Assembly: GCA_027625915.1 (NCBI GenBank)
Contig: JANTQA010000011.1
Coordinates: forward strand, 620,001 to 684,000
DNA length: 64,000 nt
Direction: 5' to 3'
From: Anaeramoeba flamelloides
Taxonomy: Eukaryota > Metamonada > Anaeramoebidae
A program made the translations under genes and the position numbers. Shown here one piece after another: positions 36,914 through 47,622 of the stretch. The first letter of the stretch is position 1; every line of letters starts with the position of its first letter. Below the pieces are notes generated by a model. It was given only the letters and a program-made list of their open reading frames with translations. It searched no databases and was not told the DNA's origin.

Positions 36914-39403
36914 ACAAAAGGAATTCTTCGTGCCCATAGTTTGTAAAGGAGAAGAGAAATTAAAAAAAAAATTGCAAAAAGTACAGCGCCAATATAATTC
37001 CCAATAAAGATAAAAACAAAAGTAATTATGAATAACCAGACACTGTTTGAAATTAAAACGAATTTTAATAAAGCTTTTGCATGTTTTTGCATAATCTTTA
37101 ACCATGCAAACGACAAAAATATTGAAAGAACACCCATTACAACAAAAGTTGCGAATACATATCCCATATCAAGAACATCAAAAAAGGTTATATCGGATGT
37201 ATCATCGTTATCATTGTTGTTGGTGTCGTTGTTATCGTTTTCTGGGGGTTGAACAGAATAACCAACCTAAAAAGAAAAAAGAAGAACATAAACAAGAAAA
37301 ATAAGGGATAAATTAAAAATAATAGAGAAGAAATGAAAATTGAATTTAAAATTATTATTTTGCACAAAATCAATTTTTTAAAATGTATCAAATTAATTTT
37401 TTTCCTTAATACCCATAAAATGCGTTATAAAAGAAAAGGGAATTGTTTACTGGGTAATGTTTTTTTTTCAAATTTTCTTATTTTTTTTTCTTAAATTAAT
37501 AAAAAAAAAAAAACCTTTGAATATTATTAAAAAAAATAAATTCGTTCAAATTTTTATTTTAACTGTTTCCAGGATAAAAAAATAAGTTTAAAATAATCAT
37601 ATAACGTTGTTTATTGGTTCGATTTGGAAACAATCTCTTTGTTATATACGATTTTGGCCTAGAAGAACTAAAAAAATGAGATTGTTCGAAGTGATATAAG
37701 ACGATATTGAGGGGTTCGAAGAACGACGATTAATATAATCTTAGCACCAGAACAATATCATATTTTTGAGTCTGGAAGGGGATCAAAATCGAAGGAATAA
37801 TAACTGGTGATTTTTGAACAAATGAAACAACATGAGGTGCTATTTATTTTTTGAACTCGAGATCTAACTCTACACAATAATAAACAAACAAACTAAAACA
37901 ATTTAAGCAAGCAACTAATTTGTTGTTTGTTAATGGTAGTTTGAATAGCTTGTTCTTTAAAGCTTCTTTTTCTCCCAAAGGGGTTAACGAAAACATTGAA
38001 GTTAAATTTTACATTTTTTCCATTGGGGATAAAACTTGGTTTGAAATCCCACAGAGACAAAATAGATCGTTAAACTTTTCAATAGTCTCTATCTCCCCTT
38101 TTATTTCGTGCTTGTTAAGAAACATTTCTGAAGACGATCAACCATAAAACCTCGCATCTATTGTGCGTTCTTAACAGTGACTTATTTTGAGCATTCCTCT
38201 GAAAATTTCTTGACTTGACATAGTAAAAAAAAATGTTTTTTAATTTCTTAATTTTGTAAATATGTTGTTTTCTCATTTTCAAAATCTTCGATTAATGATT
38301 TCTTTTCTCTTTTTTTAGAAGAAAAAAGAGATTAAACTTTTTTAATATTTTCAAAAAATGATTTTGATTTCAATCGAACAGAGAAAAAAACGTTGTTTGG
38401 TTTTTCGCATTGGTTTTAAACAAAGAAAGGGAATTAATTCAATTTCCAACCTTTAAGGGAAAATTGATGGACTTTTTTCTTTGTCGTCTATTGATCAAAT
38501 AATTGGGTTTCTTGGACAAAAATAATTTTACAATGTCGTAAATCCTTGAGCTCAGCGATCTTTTGGGTTTTATGAGATGAACAACGTAGTAAAAAAATTG
38601 GTTAAACTCTTCTAAAATAACTTTAAATAACATTTTTAAAGTCAAATTTAAGAGTAAAATTTTTTTCATTTACTTAATTAGAATTGAAATTTGAAAAGAT
38701 CAGAAAATTTTCAAACTTTGCCGAATTACTAAATGATTTCCCAAAATCTTTCTACAGTAACTACAATACTATCCTAAAGTTTTTAGTCCAACAATCACTT
38801 TCTTATCAGTAGTTGTCTAGAATTATATACTTGTAATTTTTACAAATAAAAAGTTTGAGTTGAAAAATAAATATATAGCATGTTTATAATAAAAATCTTA
38901 TTTATATTGTGATTTTTGAATAAAATAAAAAAATTATAATAACATTTTTATAAAATGTTATAATTTTTATTATTTGGTAATATTTAAAATTTTTATTCGT
39001 AAATTTTTAATTTGTAAAAAATCTTGAAAAAAAAATAGAATTGAAAATATTTAATTGCTATTCGTGACAAAAAATGTTTTTTAATGATAATTTTACAATT
39101 TAAATTAGTTTTCTACCATATTTTTTAAAAGTAAAACAATTTTAACAAGATGTATTATGTATTTTTTTATTGTATTATTGTTTTTTTTTATCCTTAATTT
39201 ATAATACATTATTTAAAATGTTTTATTTAATATAACATGTTTCAAAATTTTAGGACTACTTTTATAACAAAAAACAAATGTTAAAAATTTTTTCATTTTT
39301 TATAACATTTTATAAAGGATGGGGTTATTAATATTTAAATCAGTTTCTTTCACATTTTATAACACTTTCAACATTTTTAACACGTTTCTATCACATGAAT
39401 AAC

Positions 39404-39440
<37 letters not shown>

Positions 39441-42112
39441 TCAGGGTTATAGTGGAATATAGATTTTATTCACAATAAATTGAATTATAAATTTAAATGC
39501 AATTGGAGTGAAATTTTTCATTTTATTTTGGGTAATATGAGAAATAATATTCGAGGAACAAAGTGAATACCTATGTATATGAAATTTCATAAGCAATTAA
39601 TTGAAAATTGAAATTAAATTTTTTCTTTCATTCTTTTTTTTGCTTCCAGTTATTTTATTTATTCATTCCTTTAATTTTATGGGTATAAAGGAAACCGAAT
39701 TGAAATCCCCATTTTTATATTTAATATATTAGGGTTGAAGTACATAATCGTCAAATAATGGAGTTTCAAGAATTAGATAAAAAATAAAATTTGATAATTT
39801 CAGAGTAAATTTTGTTTTGGGAATATTCTACAAGAAAAAGAAATATTTTAGTCTTAAAATATCAAAAGCTGATTTCAGATGTTGATCATTTTTTAAATAT
39901 CTTTTTTTAATTTAAATACTTGTAAGCAAATTATTTAAAATGGAATATGCAACTGCCTATGTGCAAAAAGGATTTCTTAATTTTTTATGATTTTTTGATA
40001 AAATTGTGATTTTTTCATTAACTTTGATACTTTTTGAGTATGCGCACAAGAGACAGGAAACTTGACAATATATAATGTTTTTAGTGGAATTTTATTCCTT
40101 TTAAAGGGGAAAGAAGATGTTTGGAGTAGAAACATCAAAAGAAAATCGAAAATACTTTTTCCAAAATCAAAGAAAACCCAAACAACTTCAATGGTTGATA
40201 AAATGGAATTGATTGTCAGTTAAAACATTGTATATATTATCAAGTTTCCTGTCTCTTGTGCGCATACTCAAAAAGTATCAAAGTTAATGAAAAAATCACA
40301 ATTTTATCAAAAAATCAGGGAAAATCAAGAAATCATTTTTGAACATGTGTATATATTTCTCAGTTATTATCTTAAACTTCATACTAAAAAAAAAAAAAAA
40401 ATTGGAAGATTTTGTTCAAATAAAAAATGACTTTTTGATATTAGAAAGATTTGTAATTTTTCTTGGTTAATTTTAATAGAATAAAAAATTTTTTAAATTT
40501 TATTCTAATTGTTATTTTTGGTAATAATTTATTATTATATATTCATAGGGTTATGAAGGGGAATGAAAATTTGTTCTTAATATTGTTAACTGATAGTTAT
40601 AGATCCATCTTCGAAAAAGTGAAAAGGTTAAAGTTTCAAAAATAAACTATAAAAAGGTTTTAATCATTCTGGAAAAAACGGGTCAAATCGGTTCTTAATT
40701 GCCAAATCGATTTTAATTGTAAACCAGTAGTAAATGTTCTAATTTTGAAATATTTTTTAATTTCTTTTTTTGTTCGCTTTATAGCAAAAACCAAGTCCAA
40801 AAATTAGATTGATAATTGTAATCAAAATAGAACCCAAAACAGCACAAAAAAATCAAAATTTTAAGCTTGTTCAATTTTCCTAATTTGAGATTTAATTGTA
40901 AACATTAAGGACTATTCGAATTTAATGCTCTGCGAGGGTTTGAATACCATACAGTAAATATTTCGAATGGTTAAAAGGTTATAGGTTTTGCTGAAAGTTA
41001 AAATATTTACTGTATGGTATTCAAACCCTCGCAGAGCATAAAATTCGAATAGTCCTTAATAAAAGTGAATTTTTTAGATTTTTTAGATTTTTTAGATTTT
41101 TTGATGTATTGATTTTCCATTCATTTAAAATTGGCTTTAGGATTTTAACAATAGGCCATGACCCAGTTTATATAATTTTGAGGAATTTCATTTTCATATG
41201 TCTTCATTGATCAGTGAACAAAAAGTAAAAAAATAATTGAACAATTTTTATTTTCACTGCCATCCATCTTACAATTTTTCTCTATTTGACAATTTTTTTC
41301 CAGAATGGTAAAAACTCTAACAGAACAATTTGATTATGAATTATGAAAATTTTTTGTTTTTGCTTTTTGAAAACAGTTTAGTACACTTTATTCAAACGAA
41401 ACTAACAAAAACACTTTGAGGTTGTTTTTGTAAAATGAAGGTATTTTTTCAAAAGTTTTTTTTTTGAAGAACAAAACAGTAAAGAGAAAAAAAAATTCAA
41501 GAAATAAAGTTTTTGACACAAATAAAATTAATTTTCAGTTGTTAGTTTTCTCCTTTTTAGTTGTGTTCAGAAAGGAAGAAAAGGTAAGTAACCACAAATT
41601 TTTTTTTTTTTTTGAAAAAATAAGTTTTGTTTTTGAAAGGGAAAAAATATATTTACGATATATAATGTAATTAAAGCCAACCAAAACACAACTGCTGCCC
41701 ATACGTCACGCCATTTTGTTTGTTTAAACCTTTCTGATCCTTCGTCTTCATCATAGCATTTGTATTCTTCGAATTCTTCTTCTGGTATGTCGCTCTCATT
41801 ACCCGATCCAAGCAATTGTTTATTGTCTTGGGTATTATAGTTCATTCCCATTTGTCCGTGGTTTGAGTCCATTAGCCCTTGTCCCATTTGCATTTGGTTC
41901 ATTTGTCCCTGGTTCATTCCCATTTGCCCTTGGTTCATTCCCATGTTATTTTGTTGGTAATTAGTACTCATCATCCCTCCTTTTTTTCAAAAAAGATCGT
42001 GAAAATCCATCAAGATAAGTACTTTAAAAAAAAAAACTAATAGAAAATTTTGATGTTTGAAATTTTAATTACCTTGTTGGTGGTATTGTTGATCCAATGG
42101 ACCGGTTTGCAT
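35315..42112 (-). CDS. Choline-transporter-like (CTL/SLC44, Pns1-type) membrane protein
   Basis: Predicted polytopic membrane protein; SLC44 members move choline or related cations, but fungal Pns1 function is uncertain, so substrate is open. Five exons in transcript order: 42112-42073, 41979-41657, 37266-36916, 36708-36135, 35604-35315. They join in frame to 525 residues (Pns1 ~539). The N-terminal cytosolic tail (~1-85) is an MNQGQMG-type Q/M/N repeat, then an acidic stretch; TM1 lies at the end of exon 2, three TMs in exon 3 after an N/D-rich extracellular loop, and about five more in exons 4-5. The family block is RRIPFAKVMLEAVVKVT through YYWVSTTITNVVHV, with GSICFGSLVIAII and CIEWIAEWINAYALVHVAVYG matching the conserved CTL C-terminal half. 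Introns are 93, 4390, 207 and 530 bp. No histidine-acid metal or nucleotide motif is seen. Family call is firm from the C-terminal half; TM count is by eye. Confidence 0.88.
39405..39438. repeat. (TA)n microsatellite, 34 bp
   Basis: Uninterrupted AT dinucleotide run in the giant CTL intron. Confidence 0.95.
39958..40347. mobile_element. Element E: ~120-bp inverted repeats around a ~145-bp spacer
   Basis: Arms 39958-40080 and 40226-40347 are complementary, with a core of roughly 78 bases (from TGATTTTTTGATAAAATTG to GAGACAGGAAACTTGA) that I read as identical. Outer parts diverge slightly. Near-identity of arms in such drift-prone DNA indicates a recent element or arm conversion. Long arms recall Mutator-like MITEs, but no clear target duplication is visible at the flanks. 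The spacer has no coding capacity. Confidence 0.8.
40909..41055. mobile_element. Element F: TTAA-flanked foldback (147 bp)
   Basis: Arms of about 54 bp start GGACTATTCGAATTTAATGC and differ by only one base in the first 50; they contain GCTCTGCGAGGGTTTGAATA, GC-rich for this region. TTAA flanks both ends (40905-40908, 41056-41059), as expected for piggyBac-type insertion. Since the TTAA is palindromic with the arms, it could also be terminal sequence rather than a duplication. Confidence 0.75.
41070..41103. repeat. TTTTTTAGA minisatellite, about four units
   Basis: Tandem 9-bp units just outside the right end of element F, on the 5' side of the intron as transcribed. Confidence 0.8.
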
Positions 42113-44571
42113 TTTTAAATTTTGAAAAAAAACAAAAAGAAAAAAAATAAAAACTATTATATATTTCTCATCGAAAGAGATTAGTATATTTTAAGAAGTT
42201 TCACATCCTTGTTCGGTATTTTTTTACTCAAAAAATTTTCTCTTTGAAAACTTGAAAATTTTGGTTTTTGTTCTAGATCAAAAATTGCATTTTATGAGAA
42301 TTTTTGTTTCGTTATTTATCGACTCAATAATACATCAAAATTAATGTTCTTAATTGCCAATCCAAAAATGGTCTCCATCTAAATAAGTCTGATTTATAAA
42401 ATTGTGTTTTGAAATCGAGAACTTTCAAACTAATACGTATTTTTTTATTGTAATTCGTTTAACAACAAAAGAAAGAAACCACAACGATTATTATTTTGAG
42501 ATAAATTTAATTTACTCCTGAAAATATAACGAAGATTTAAAAAAAGAAACCTTTGTGATTGGGTCAGAAAATTTGACATAAAATTATTCTTCGTTGAATA
42601 CCACTCTACACCTGTTCCTTCAATATTCTCAAATCGTTTCATTTTGGCTATCGATTATTTTGTGTTTTAATATTTTTAATTCATAAAAAAGAGATTAACT
42701 TTTTTTCTTTTTTAGGACAACTTTTACATATTTGGAAGTTAAGAGTAGTTCTTGAGTTGTCAGTTTGTTTCATGATAAACTCCAAATCAAAATTTTGCTA
42801 TACGAAAATTCCTTTTGGGTAAAAAATTTATAAAGAGGTATTATGTGCAAAATTAAAGGAAAACTTGTCCAGATCTAAAAAAATTATTTTTTTAATAATT
42901 TGTGTTTCAAATTATGTAATGGATGAATTAACCTCAACGAAACAATTTATTAATTTGAGTCTCTTTTTTCCCAAAATTCACATGTTTCAAATACCCGTAT
43001 ATTAGGAAAAATAAGTATCATATTATTTGTATTAACAATTAAGTTAATTCTTGAAAAGTGTCTAGCACGATTTTGGTTTTATATTGAAAAGTTTTGATTT
43101 TGGAATAAATTGTTTTTTGCAATTAATTTTTTATTATTAAATTTTCAAACCAAATCCCAGATATAAAATTGTTTGCTTTTTGGGTGATTAAATAAATGAA
43201 AATTTGATAGAACTTTAACAAAATTTTATCATTTAAAGAGAGATCTATTTAACAATTCTTTTTTTTAACTTTAGAGTTCGAAAAAAAGTTGTATCTTGAA
43301 ATTCAAAAAAATTAAAAAAAAATTGTCAAAGAATTTACATTTCTGAAAAATCTTTTTACAAACTATTTTAGTATTATTCACAAGAATCCTTTATTACATA
43401 AAAAACCATTTTCGAATTAGAAAAAACTGAAATTTAATTTTGAGGATAAACTCACCAAATTCCCAAATATCTTCTAGAAAATTTTATTTTGAAAAATCAA
43501 ATAACATTTTAGAACAAAAATAAAATTTCTAATCCAAAATTTTGTAAATGACAATAAAAATTTAATAGTTATAACTATCAAACTTAAAATTATACCAATA
43601 TTTTTCAATTTATGGAATAAAGCATTTTTTTTTTTAGTTAACCGAAAGAAAGCAATCAAAAATAAAAAAAAAAATATTATATTAATATTCCTTTTAAAAA
43701 AGGACTTTATATAATAATGATTTAAATGGGAATAAAAAGAGTAAAACATTTATGGAATGTAAGAAATAAAATGAATTTGTTCTTTTTCTTGGAAAATGAA
43801 AAAAAAATGATCTTACAAAAACATATTCTTTCATGACCTTTCTTAGTTGATGAGAATTTTTTGAATCTTTTTATTGATAATAATTATAAGTAGAGAATGC
43901 CACCAATAATTTAAACTCCATTTCACTCAAAGGTATCATCCAAAAATCAAAAATTCACTTTATTTAAGAATAAACAAAACCAAGATTGTTTAGAAATAAT
44001 TAAAATCAGAAACTTCGGATTAGAGTCGATAATCAGACAAGAAAAACCTGAAAGAACTTTAAATTTCAAAAAATAAAAATAAAAATATCATAAAAAATTA
44101 TTTGGGAACTTTTCATTGGAAAATCTCTTACAGAATTTCAATTTTTCCTTTGGAAAATCAAAATTGTTTACAATAAGATTTTTAATTGTAAAAGTGCCGT
44201 TTTCAAAAGAAAATACAGAGCCCCACTTTTCCGTATGTTAATTTAGAGTTTCAAATATTTTTTTTTTTTCAAATTGAAAAGAAAAATAAAATAAAAAAAA
44301 AAAATGGAAAGAATGTTATAAAAAACTATTTTTAAATTTTTTTCTTTTTAAAATGTTTCTATGTAATCTATCGAATTCCTTTTTTTTTTTTATTTTTGGA
44401 GAAATGTATAAATGTATAAATGCATAAATGAATAAATGTATTAAATGCTTAATTAAAAATAGGAATTTTAGGATCTGGAATTTATTAAAAAAAAATGATC
44501 AAGAAAAATTAAATAAAAAATTCAATACAAAATCAATAAAATAAAAAAAAAAAAAAAGCAAAACACAAAAA
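42113..44571. other. Spacer between DPE2 3' end and CTL 5' end
   Basis: Both neighbours are on the minus strand, so this is CTL upstream sequence plus DPE2 downstream sequence. A 65-codon minus frame at 42445-42642 begins plausibly but matches nothing and has no conserved continuation. Frames at 43474-43749 are A/T-run artefacts. No element ends recognised. Confidence 0.6.
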
Positions 44572-47500
44572 TTAAAATCTATCTGATTTATCGATGATTT
44601 GAGAAATTTCATTTGTAAAGTCTTCATGGTTTTGAATTAAATCTTCAATATTCAATTGCATTCTATATTTCCAATGATGATTGTTATTTGAAGGCAAATT
44701 AATTCTTTCTTCTTTGATTGGTCTTCTAAGGTCTTCTGTAAGTGCAAAGATGTCCTGTAAGGGGAAGACGCAAACCATTGATTTGGAATTAACAAAGTTG
44801 GTTAAGGTTCTTTTCACCATTTCTGTACTGAACTCTTTTGGGATTTCTTCTTCTTTAAAGCCCAAATTTGTATGATAGAATTCTTCTGATCGTAATCGTT
44901 TTTCTTTAATTGTCACATTTTTACCGAGTTTTTTGTTCAAAATTTTCATTTTTTCAAGCATGTGATTTGTAAAATCTTCTTTTTTATCATCTTCATTTTC
45001 TGGATCCTCTTCTTCTTCTTCTTCCTCAGTTTCGTCACCCGAGGACAAGGAAAGTAACTCCTTTTCGTTTTCTGATTGCCTTGATAGTATTTTTTTAGTT
45101 TGTTCAATTTTTTGCAATTTTTGTTTAATTTCGCCCTCTTCCCATTTGAAATTTTCTGACCACCATTCTCGTAAATTTTCTGTGTCATGTGTACCCGTCG
45201 TACAATAAGAGATATATTCATAGTCCTCGCAATTGTCAAAGTTTTTTTTTGATCGGGACATTCTTTCGACATGCATACAGGGGATTCTTAATTTCTGTAA
45301 TACTCGTGGCACGCATTTAGGGATCATTCCCAAATCCTCTGCAATTAAAAGCATTTTGGTGACACTCAAGATCCTCGAAAGCTTTTTGTTACCCTCCTTA
45401 GCCCATAATTTATTATGTCTTCTGAAATAATATTTATTATGGATTTCTCTTAATTTCATTCGAAGGTCAAATGGCAACTGTCTGTACATTCTTGTGAACC
45501 TAATTGTAATTCTAGGGTGGTATTTGTCACCTTCCTTTGTAAAGGCAAAATAGGAAAAGATCATCAATAATTCGTTTTTCAATCTGGTCAAATATTGCCT
45601 TTCTTCTTGGTCCTTGATCTCGTTCAGATTTGTAAATTCCTGATCAATTACCTTTTGGGTCACGTATTTGTCTTTAAATTTGTAAAACCCTGGTTTGTTT
45701 TCAATTTCCTCCAAAAACTTTGGATAGTCCTTTTCAAACTCCTTTAATAAAATTGATTTTTCAATTCGAGGTGTGATCCATTCATCTGGGTTTTCAATGC
45801 CTAATTTCTTTAACTCTTCACGGGTAAATGGCAATGACTTATGGAAGACACCAAACATGCCCTGGACTTGTTTAGGGTTTACTTCCCAAATTCTGAAAAA
45901 GCCCAAGATGTGGTCAATTCTGAGGACCTGCATATACTTTTCCATATTGCTAAATCTTTGTTTCCACCATTTGTAGCCGTCCTTGGCCATTTCCTCCCAA
46001 TCGTATGTTGGGAATAGCCAATTTTGCCCGTCCATACTGAAATAATCAGGTGGTGCGCCCGCGTTTTTGTGCAATCTAAAGAGATGTGGGTTTAGCCATA
46101 CATCAGAGGAGCATTTGTCAACGCCGATGGGAAGATCTCCCATCATAATGATATCCTTTGAATTCAAATATTTGTTGGCCTCGATCAGCTGGACACTCAA
46201 GTTGTATTGCACCCAATACCAAAAGAGGACCTGCAAGTATCTTTCGGATTTTTGGCTACACAGCTGCAAAACAGTTTCTAAATCGATCTTGCGGTATTTG
46301 TCCCAGACCTTCTGGCTTCGATCAAAGCATTTGTATTCATTAATCAAGACTCTTAACAGCGCGTAAGCAGGCAGCCATGATTCGTTTTCCTTGACAAAGT
46401 CTTTAACTTGGTTGGTGATTTCGTCCTTGTCTAAGGATTCAAAGATCTTCCTGAGGACCTTCATTTTGAAGCCGATCACTTCGGGGTAATTTAAATCAAT
46501 TTCTTTATTGAATTCCTTTCGGGTTTTCTCGATTTCTTCCTTTAATTCTTCGCTGAGTGGCAACCTATCGAGGGTAATATAAATTGGGTTGAGCGCAATG
46601 CTCGATAACGAGGAATATGGATACGAGTCATGCCATTTCTTTTCGTAATCGTCTGTGTTTTCTCCATATACATTTGTGTCGTTGATCGGCAATATTTGGA
46701 TCAACTTTAAATGTGCTTTGGAGGCCCAGTCTGCAAATGGCTTGAGATCTAAAAATTCTCCAATACCTAAACTGCTTTTGGTACGAAGTGAAAAAATGGG
46801 GACCGAAACGCCTGCAATTTTCCAGAGTTTTCTTTGTTTTTTGATTTCCTCGTGGAATTGGAATTGCAAATAATCGTTAACGCGATAAACATTGTTGCTT
46901 TCTTGGTGCATATCCACTGTAAATTTCCTTTCTCCCTTTTGATCATACCAGAGCTCCTTTTCGTTTTCGTCTTTTCCCTTGATCACAAATCGGTAAGTCA
47001 CGGGCAATTCGCTTTTCTTTATAAGAACTTCTCTTGCCCATACAGAGTAATCCTCAGGACTCATTTGGACTGCCTTGGAGTATTCCATTGATCCCATGTT
47101 TGTGGCACTGCCCATCAAATAAACCTGTTTCCCCTTTGGGACGCAAAAGGCATTAATTGAAAATCTGATGACAATTTCATTTTTGTTGATTTCTTTAATG
47201 TTGTCCTCATTTGGTAAATTTTCATTTTTTTTGCCAGAATAGAAAACCTGATAAAATGGAGATGTTTGAAGAACAAAATCTTCCTCCTTATATGTTGGAG
47301 TGAAGCTGTCGTAACAAACCAATTTTGATTGTTTTCTTCCTTTCTTGAAATGGATTTTTCGATGGCAGTCTTCTTCCCAAATTGCCTGGTCTTCCAATTT
47401 GTCAAGATCCTGTTCGTCTGGGATTTCGACATACCTGTATTCAACAGTGACAGACTCTTCTTCACATTCGATGTTTAAAACACCTTCATATTGGTTATCC

Positions 47501-47622
47501 TTTTGCTCGCTTGCAGTTAATAAGGTTGAATTTTCAAGCGAGAAATGGTTCCAACTTCCAACAACACAGAGTTTATTTCCCTCTTGGGTTAATTTGTGTT
47601 TGATAATGAAACGAAGTTCCAT
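44572..47622 (-). CDS. DPE2: DPE2-type 4-alpha-glucanotransferase (2x CBM20 + GH77)
   Basis: Cytosolic disproportionating enzyme: transfers a glucosyl unit from maltose to a glucan, releasing glucose, in glycogen/maltose turnover. Single exon, 1016 residues, the usual DPE2 length. Two N-terminal starch-binding CBM20 modules lie at ~1-110 (GSWNHFSLENS, VEYRYVEI) and ~145-255 (VYLMGSATNMGSMEYSKAVQM, VTYRFVIKG). The GH77 barrel follows from ~270 (VSVPIFSLRTKSSLGIGEF, ADWASKAHLKLIQILPIND). The nucleophile Asp is in VLRIDHILGFFR (~570), the acid/base Glu in LIAEDLGMIPKCV (~761), the third Asp in TGTHDTENLREWW (~813). The insertion between the nucleophile and acid/base that separates DPE2 from bacterial MalQ is present (~595-720). 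A Glu-rich acidic loop at ~865-890 is a local addition. No signal peptide. Start is the first ATG of the frame and begins CBM20 directly. Confidence 0.96.
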   Translation of the reverse strand: MELRFIIKHKLTQEGNKLCVVGSWNHFSLENSTLLTASEQKDNQYEGVLNIECEEESVTVEYRYVEIPDEQDLDKLEDQAIWEEDCHRKIHFKKGRKQSKLVCYDSFTPTYKEEDFVLQTSPFYQVFYSGKKNENLPNEDNIKEINKNEIVIRFSINAFCVPKGKQVYLMGSATNMGSMEYSKAVQMSPEDYSVWAREVLIKKSELPVTYRFVIKGKDENEKELWYDQKGERKFTVDMHQESNNVYRVNDYLQFQFHEEIKKQRKLWKIAGVSVPIFSLRTKSSLGIGEFLDLKPFADWASKAHLKLIQILPINDTNVYGENTDDYEKKWHDSYPYSSLSSIALNPIYITLDRLPLSEELKEEIEKTRKEFNKEIDLNYPEVIGFKMKVLRKIFESLDKDEITNQVKDFVKENESWLPAYALLRVLINEYKCFDRSQKVWDKYRKIDLETVLQLCSQKSERYLQVLFWYWVQYNLSVQLIEANKYLNSKDIIMMGDLPIGVDKCSSDVWLNPHLFRLHKNAGAPPDYFSMDGQNWLFPTYDWEEMAKDGYKWWKQRFSNMEKYMQVLRIDHILGFFRIWEVNPKQVQGMFGVFHKSLPFTREELKKLGIENPDEWITPRIEKSILLKEFEKDYPKFLEEIENKPGFYKFKDKYVTQKVIDQEFTNLNEIKDQEERQYLTRLKNELLMIFSYFAFTKEGDKYHPRITIRFTRMYRQLPFDLRMKLREIHNKYYFRRHNKLWAKEGNKKLSRILSVTKMLLIAEDLGMIPKCVPRVLQKLRIPCMHVERMSRSKKNFDNCEDYEYISYCTTGTHDTENLREWWSENFKWEEGEIKQKLQKIEQTKKILSRQSENEKELLSLSSGDETEEEEEEEDPENEDDKKEDFTNHMLEKMKILNKKLGKNVTIKEKRLRSEEFYHTNLGFKEEEIPKEFSTEMVKRTLTNFVNSKSMVCVFPLQDIFALTEDLRRPIKEERINLPSNNNHHWKYRMQLNIEDLIQNHEDFTNEISQIIDKSDRF

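Larger units (their letters stand above)
37267..41656 (-). other. Giant CTL intron (4390 bp)
   Basis: The donor ATC|GTAAAT follows TM1 and the acceptor is TTTTTAG|GTT; phase 0. It contains the long-inverted-repeat element E (39958-40347), the TTAA element F (40909-41055), a TTTTTTAGA minisatellite and a (TA)n run. The part from about 37610 to 38220 is less AT-rich than the rest and has an unexplained 75-codon frame. Confidence 0.85.

Noticed and set aside
42445-42642. 65-codon minus-strand frame beginning MKRFENIEGTGVEWYSTKNN
   Set aside because: The first 30 residues look plausible, but the remainder is T-rich, no family is recognised and no continuation is found before CTL.
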